Source: CAYSZB01 sp964435475 (GTDB taxonomy: Bacteria > Chloroflexota > Anaerolineae > Anaerolineales > Anaerolineaceae). Taken from it: DNA of 15,057 nucleotides. Positions within the stretch are counted from its first letter, which is position 1, and the number at the start of each line of letters is the position of its first letter. Made by a program: the position numbers and the translations under genes. Location of the stretch: positions 1-15,057 of the forward strand of contig CAYSZB010000055.1 in NCBI GenBank assembly GCA_964435475.1. Direction: 5' to 3'. The notes beneath the pieces are model-generated. The model was not told the origin of the DNA, made no database searches, and saw only the letters and a program-made list of their open reading frames with translations. Positions 13,683 through 15,057 of this stretch are shown in pieces.

Positions 13683-14084
13683 TTAAGATAAGTGGTCAAA
13701 GCTTGTATTCCGCCCGATCGGCGTACGCGTCGGGGGCGGGGTATCGGTTGGGGTTGGGCTGGGGGTCTGCGTCAGGGTCGGCGTGGCCGTCTCTGTGGGG
13801 GTCAGGGTGATCGTCGGCGTCAGCGTGGACGTGGCGGTATGGGTGGGCGTCAGGGTCAGCGTGACCGTGGGCGTGTTGGTGAAAGTGCCCGTCTGGTAGG
13901 GGGTCAGGGTGATGGTGGGTGTGCGCGTGGCGGTGGGCTGACCCGGCTCGAGCGTGGGGGTTACCACTACTTCGGGGCGGTTGATGCGCAGAAGGGCCAG
14001 TCCCAGGCAGTAGAAGGGAATGGTGATCAGGATCGCCAGGATCAGCAGGTAGCGTATTCTCTTTTGCTTGGACAACCTGTTCAA
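13683..14084 (-). CDS. membrane-anchored Thr/Pro-repeat surface protein
   Basis: This 133-residue protein starts with TTG at 14084, supported by GGGAGGT 6 bases upstream. A basic N-terminus (KQKRIR) precedes one hydrophobic helix at about 11-32, which would act as an uncleaved anchor or signal. The rest (about 40-125) is a low-complexity Thr/Pro tail exposed outside, with three degenerate units of 16-18 residues beginning TPT(I/V)TL at 55, 71 and 89. Such tails are flexible and often glycosylated, and they are frequent in Chloroflexota surface proteins. No globular domain follows, so it is a stalk without a head. It is first in the M42 aminopeptidase operon and diverges from the PIG-L gene. 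Its role is unknown. Composition and start signals make it a probable real gene rather than a shadow. Confidence 0.8.
   Translation of the reverse strand: MNRLSKQKRIRYLLILAILITIPFYCLGLALLRINRPEVVVTPTLEPGQPTATRTPTITLTPYQTGTFTNTPTVTLTLTPTHTATSTLTPTITLTPTETATPTLTQTPSPTPTDTPPPTRTPIGRNTSFDHLS
13767..13922 (-). repeat. degenerate tandem repeat encoding Thr/Pro units
   Basis: Three consecutive units of 16, 18 and 18 codons encode TPT(I/V)TL-started segments of the anchored surface protein. The DNA is correspondingly repetitive (recurring gggtcagggtgatcgt-like strings), a likely site of copy-number change. Confidence 0.7.
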
Positions 14085-14105
14085 AACCGAACCTCCCGGG
14101 TTAAA

Positions 14106-14134
14106 ATAATATCATTACGCACCCAGCCTGACAA
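14106..14134 (-). promoter_or_regulatory. promoter of the TPT-protein / M42 / binding-protein operon
   Basis: On the minus strand, TTGTCA (14129-14134) and TATTAT (14106-14111) are separated by 17 bases, each one mismatch from the sigma70 consensus. Transcription would begin near 14099, giving a very short leader that starts almost at the GGGAGGT ribosome binding site (14091-14097) for TTG 14084. Confidence 0.65.
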
Positions 14135-14175
14135 GTGTATCACAACACGCTCAAACCCCAGGCGAAGGAGGAATT

Positions 14176-14904
14176 TTGGCAGCTAAATATATCTACATCG
14201 CCCCGCACCTGGATGATGCCGTGCTTTCCTGCGGCGGCTTGATCTTTGAACAGGTCCGCGCGGGGAGTAGGGTGGAGGTGTGGACGCTCACCGCCGGCAT
14301 CCCCGACCCTTTAACCATGCCGCCCTTCGGCAGGGAACTGAACGCGAAGTGGGGCATCGACCTGCAAGCGCTGCAGACCCGCCGCGAGGAGGATATCAAA
14401 GCCTGCCGGGTGTTGGGCGCGCAGGCAGTGCACCTGGATTGGCTGGACTGCATTTACCGCTGGCGCGAAGACGGCACACCCCTGGTTAACAATGACGACG
14501 AGCTGTTCAGCGCCCGGCCCGAACCCGCCCTGGTGGAGGAGATCGCTTTATGGTTGAAGGCGCATGTGCCGGCGAAGGCCAGGCTGGTCGGCCCGCTGGG
14601 GGTGGGTGGGCACGTCGACCACCGATTGACGGTGGGCGCGGTGGAAAAGAGCGGCCTGGAGAGCCTGTTCTATGCCGATTACCCCTACGTCAGGTATCAT
14701 TTTGAGTGGGCGGAGCGGTTTGAAAGCGGGGAGTTGAGACGCCAGCCCTTTGTGATCGGCAAGGAGGGGGTAGAAGCCTGGCAGGAGGCGGTTTTGTGTT
14801 ACAGGTCACAGCTGAGCACCTTCTGGCGGACGAAACGCGAATGCCTGCTGTCGATCGCCAACTACGCTGCCGGCGGGGGTGGGAGAATCTGGCACAATCA
14901 TTAG
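14176..14904 (+). CDS. PIG-L / LmbE-family zinc deacetylase
   Basis: This 242-residue family member removes an acetyl group from N-acetylglucosamine-type substrates (PIG-L, MshB, BshB and relatives). The N-terminal motif APHLDDAVLSCGG carries metal ligands His11 and Asp14 and catalytic base Asp13. The third ligand is His149 in GGHVDHRLT, with His146 as the usual second histidine. The HLDDAV form (Ala instead of the common Glu after DD) is a recurring variant. TTG 14176 is the start, with a perfect AAGGAGG four bases upstream. The protein is cytoplasmic, with no signal peptide. It diverges from the surface-protein/aminopeptidase operon across 91 bases, and no co-transcribed partner is visible. 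A bacillithiol or mycothiol role cannot be supported without partner genes, and a glycoconjugate or small sugar conjugate is equally possible. No convincing plus-strand promoter was found. Confidence 0.95.
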   Translation: MAAKYIYIAPHLDDAVLSCGGLIFEQVRAGSRVEVWTLTAGIPDPLTMPPFGRELNAKWGIDLQALQTRREEDIKACRVLGAQAVHLDWLDCIYRWREDGTPLVNNDDELFSARPEPALVEEIALWLKAHVPAKARLVGPLGVGGHVDHRLTVGAVEKSGLESLFYADYPYVRYHFEWAERFESGELRRQPFVIGKEGVEAWQEAVLCYRSQLSTFWRTKRECLLSIANYAAGGGGRIWHNH

Positions 14905-14913
14905 TGCACATCG

Positions 14914-14932
14914 TCCCAGTTATTTCCTGGGA
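14914..14932. repeat. small hairpin after the deacetylase gene
   Basis: TCCCAG (14914-14919) and CTGGGA (14927-14932) form a 6-bp stem with a 7-base loop, ten bases after the TAG stop. There is no T tract, so it is a weak terminator candidate. It may belong to the palindromic repeat that follows. Confidence 0.4.
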
Positions 14933-14951
14933 TCAGCCGTACATAGCGTAG

Positions 14952-14988
14952 CACCCTGAAAGGGCGGACTTCATGAGAATTCAGGGTG
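14952..14988. repeat. 9-bp perfect inverted repeat, possible dispersed palindromic element
   Basis: CACCCTGAA (14952-14960) is exactly complementary to TTCAGGGTG (14980-14988), with a 19-base loop that contains GAATTC overlapping the right arm. Together with the hairpin at 14914 it resembles REP-like intergenic palindromes. Only one copy is seen in this window, so a dispersed nature is inferred. Confidence 0.5.
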
Positions 14989-15035
14989 GCGCCAATGGAA
15001 GTCAGGGAGAAGTGAAGCGATCTGGTTCTCTCGAT

Positions 15036-15057
15036 CTAGTTTCCTAGTTTCCTAGTT
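15036..15057. repeat. octamer tandem repeat at the window end
   Basis: CTAGTTTC is repeated 2.75 times (15036-15043, 15044-15051, 15052-15057) and is cut by the end of the window. Short repeats of this kind often continue further and break assemblies. Confidence 0.7.

Noticed and set aside
13767..13922. CRISPR-like or other structured repeat array
   Set aside because: The periodicity is in-frame coding repeat (Thr/Pro units) with no conserved direct repeat and unique spacers.
14115..14143. Plus-strand promoter for the PIG-L gene (TTACGC-17-TATCAC)
   Set aside because: Both hexamers are poor matches, and the region is already explained by the minus-strand promoter.

Overview
The window looks like part of a bacterial scaffold, most plausibly a metagenome-assembled member of the Chloroflexota (Anaerolineae-like). 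This is inferred from the gene style: a Thr/Pro-rich 'TPT' repeat surface protein, a lipoprotein solute-binding protein with a T/P/Q-rich linker, multiple M42 aminopeptidases, TTG starts, and mostly high GC with AT-rich intergenic stretches. No rRNA, tRNA, CRISPR array or transposase is visible. A run of exactly 100 N at 8711-8810 is a scaffold gap of probably arbitrary length.

Left part (1-3152). A minus-strand conserved-looking protein of unknown function (170-1012) diverges from a plus-strand cysteine biosynthesis operon: cysK (O-acetylserine sulfhydrylase) and cysE (serine acetyltransferase), 4 bases apart. The 432-base region between them holds a good extended -10 promoter for the unknown gene. 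On the plus strand it holds a strong sigma70-type promoter about 200 bases ahead of cysK, followed by a short Cys-x-Cys-containing ORF and complementary segments that could form a leader/attenuator.

AT-richer island (about 3147-4845). An ECF sigma factor and a membrane-anchored anti-sigma-like protein overlap by ATGA. The pair is flanked by a near-perfect 22-bp direct repeat of the 3' end of cysE (3132-3153 and 4824-4845), which suggests insertion or duplication at that site.

Middle operon (8464 down to 4869, minus strand). The order is a 12-TM MFS permease with AmpG-like features, an enolase-superfamily MLE-subgroup epimerase/racemase/cycloisomerase, and an M20 metallopeptidase. The genes are spaced 9 bases apart and then overlapped by ATGA. 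A promoter with a perfect 12-bp palindrome over its -35 box lies upstream. The set suggests import, stereo-inversion and hydrolysis of a small peptide or N-acyl amino acid.

Right operon (14084 down to at least 8811, minus strand). A good promoter at 14106-14134 precedes a TPT-repeat membrane-anchored protein, three consecutive M42 aminopeptidase paralogs, an extracellular solute-binding lipoprotein, and a small membrane protein that runs into the N gap. This looks like a peptide-degradation module, possibly with a hetero-oligomeric TET-type aminopeptidase. Diverging from it on the plus strand is a PIG-L/LmbE deacetylase (14176-14904). After that comes about 150 bases of palindromic and short-tandem-repeat sequence to the end of the window.

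The first 169 bases are AT-rich and show no supportable gene.
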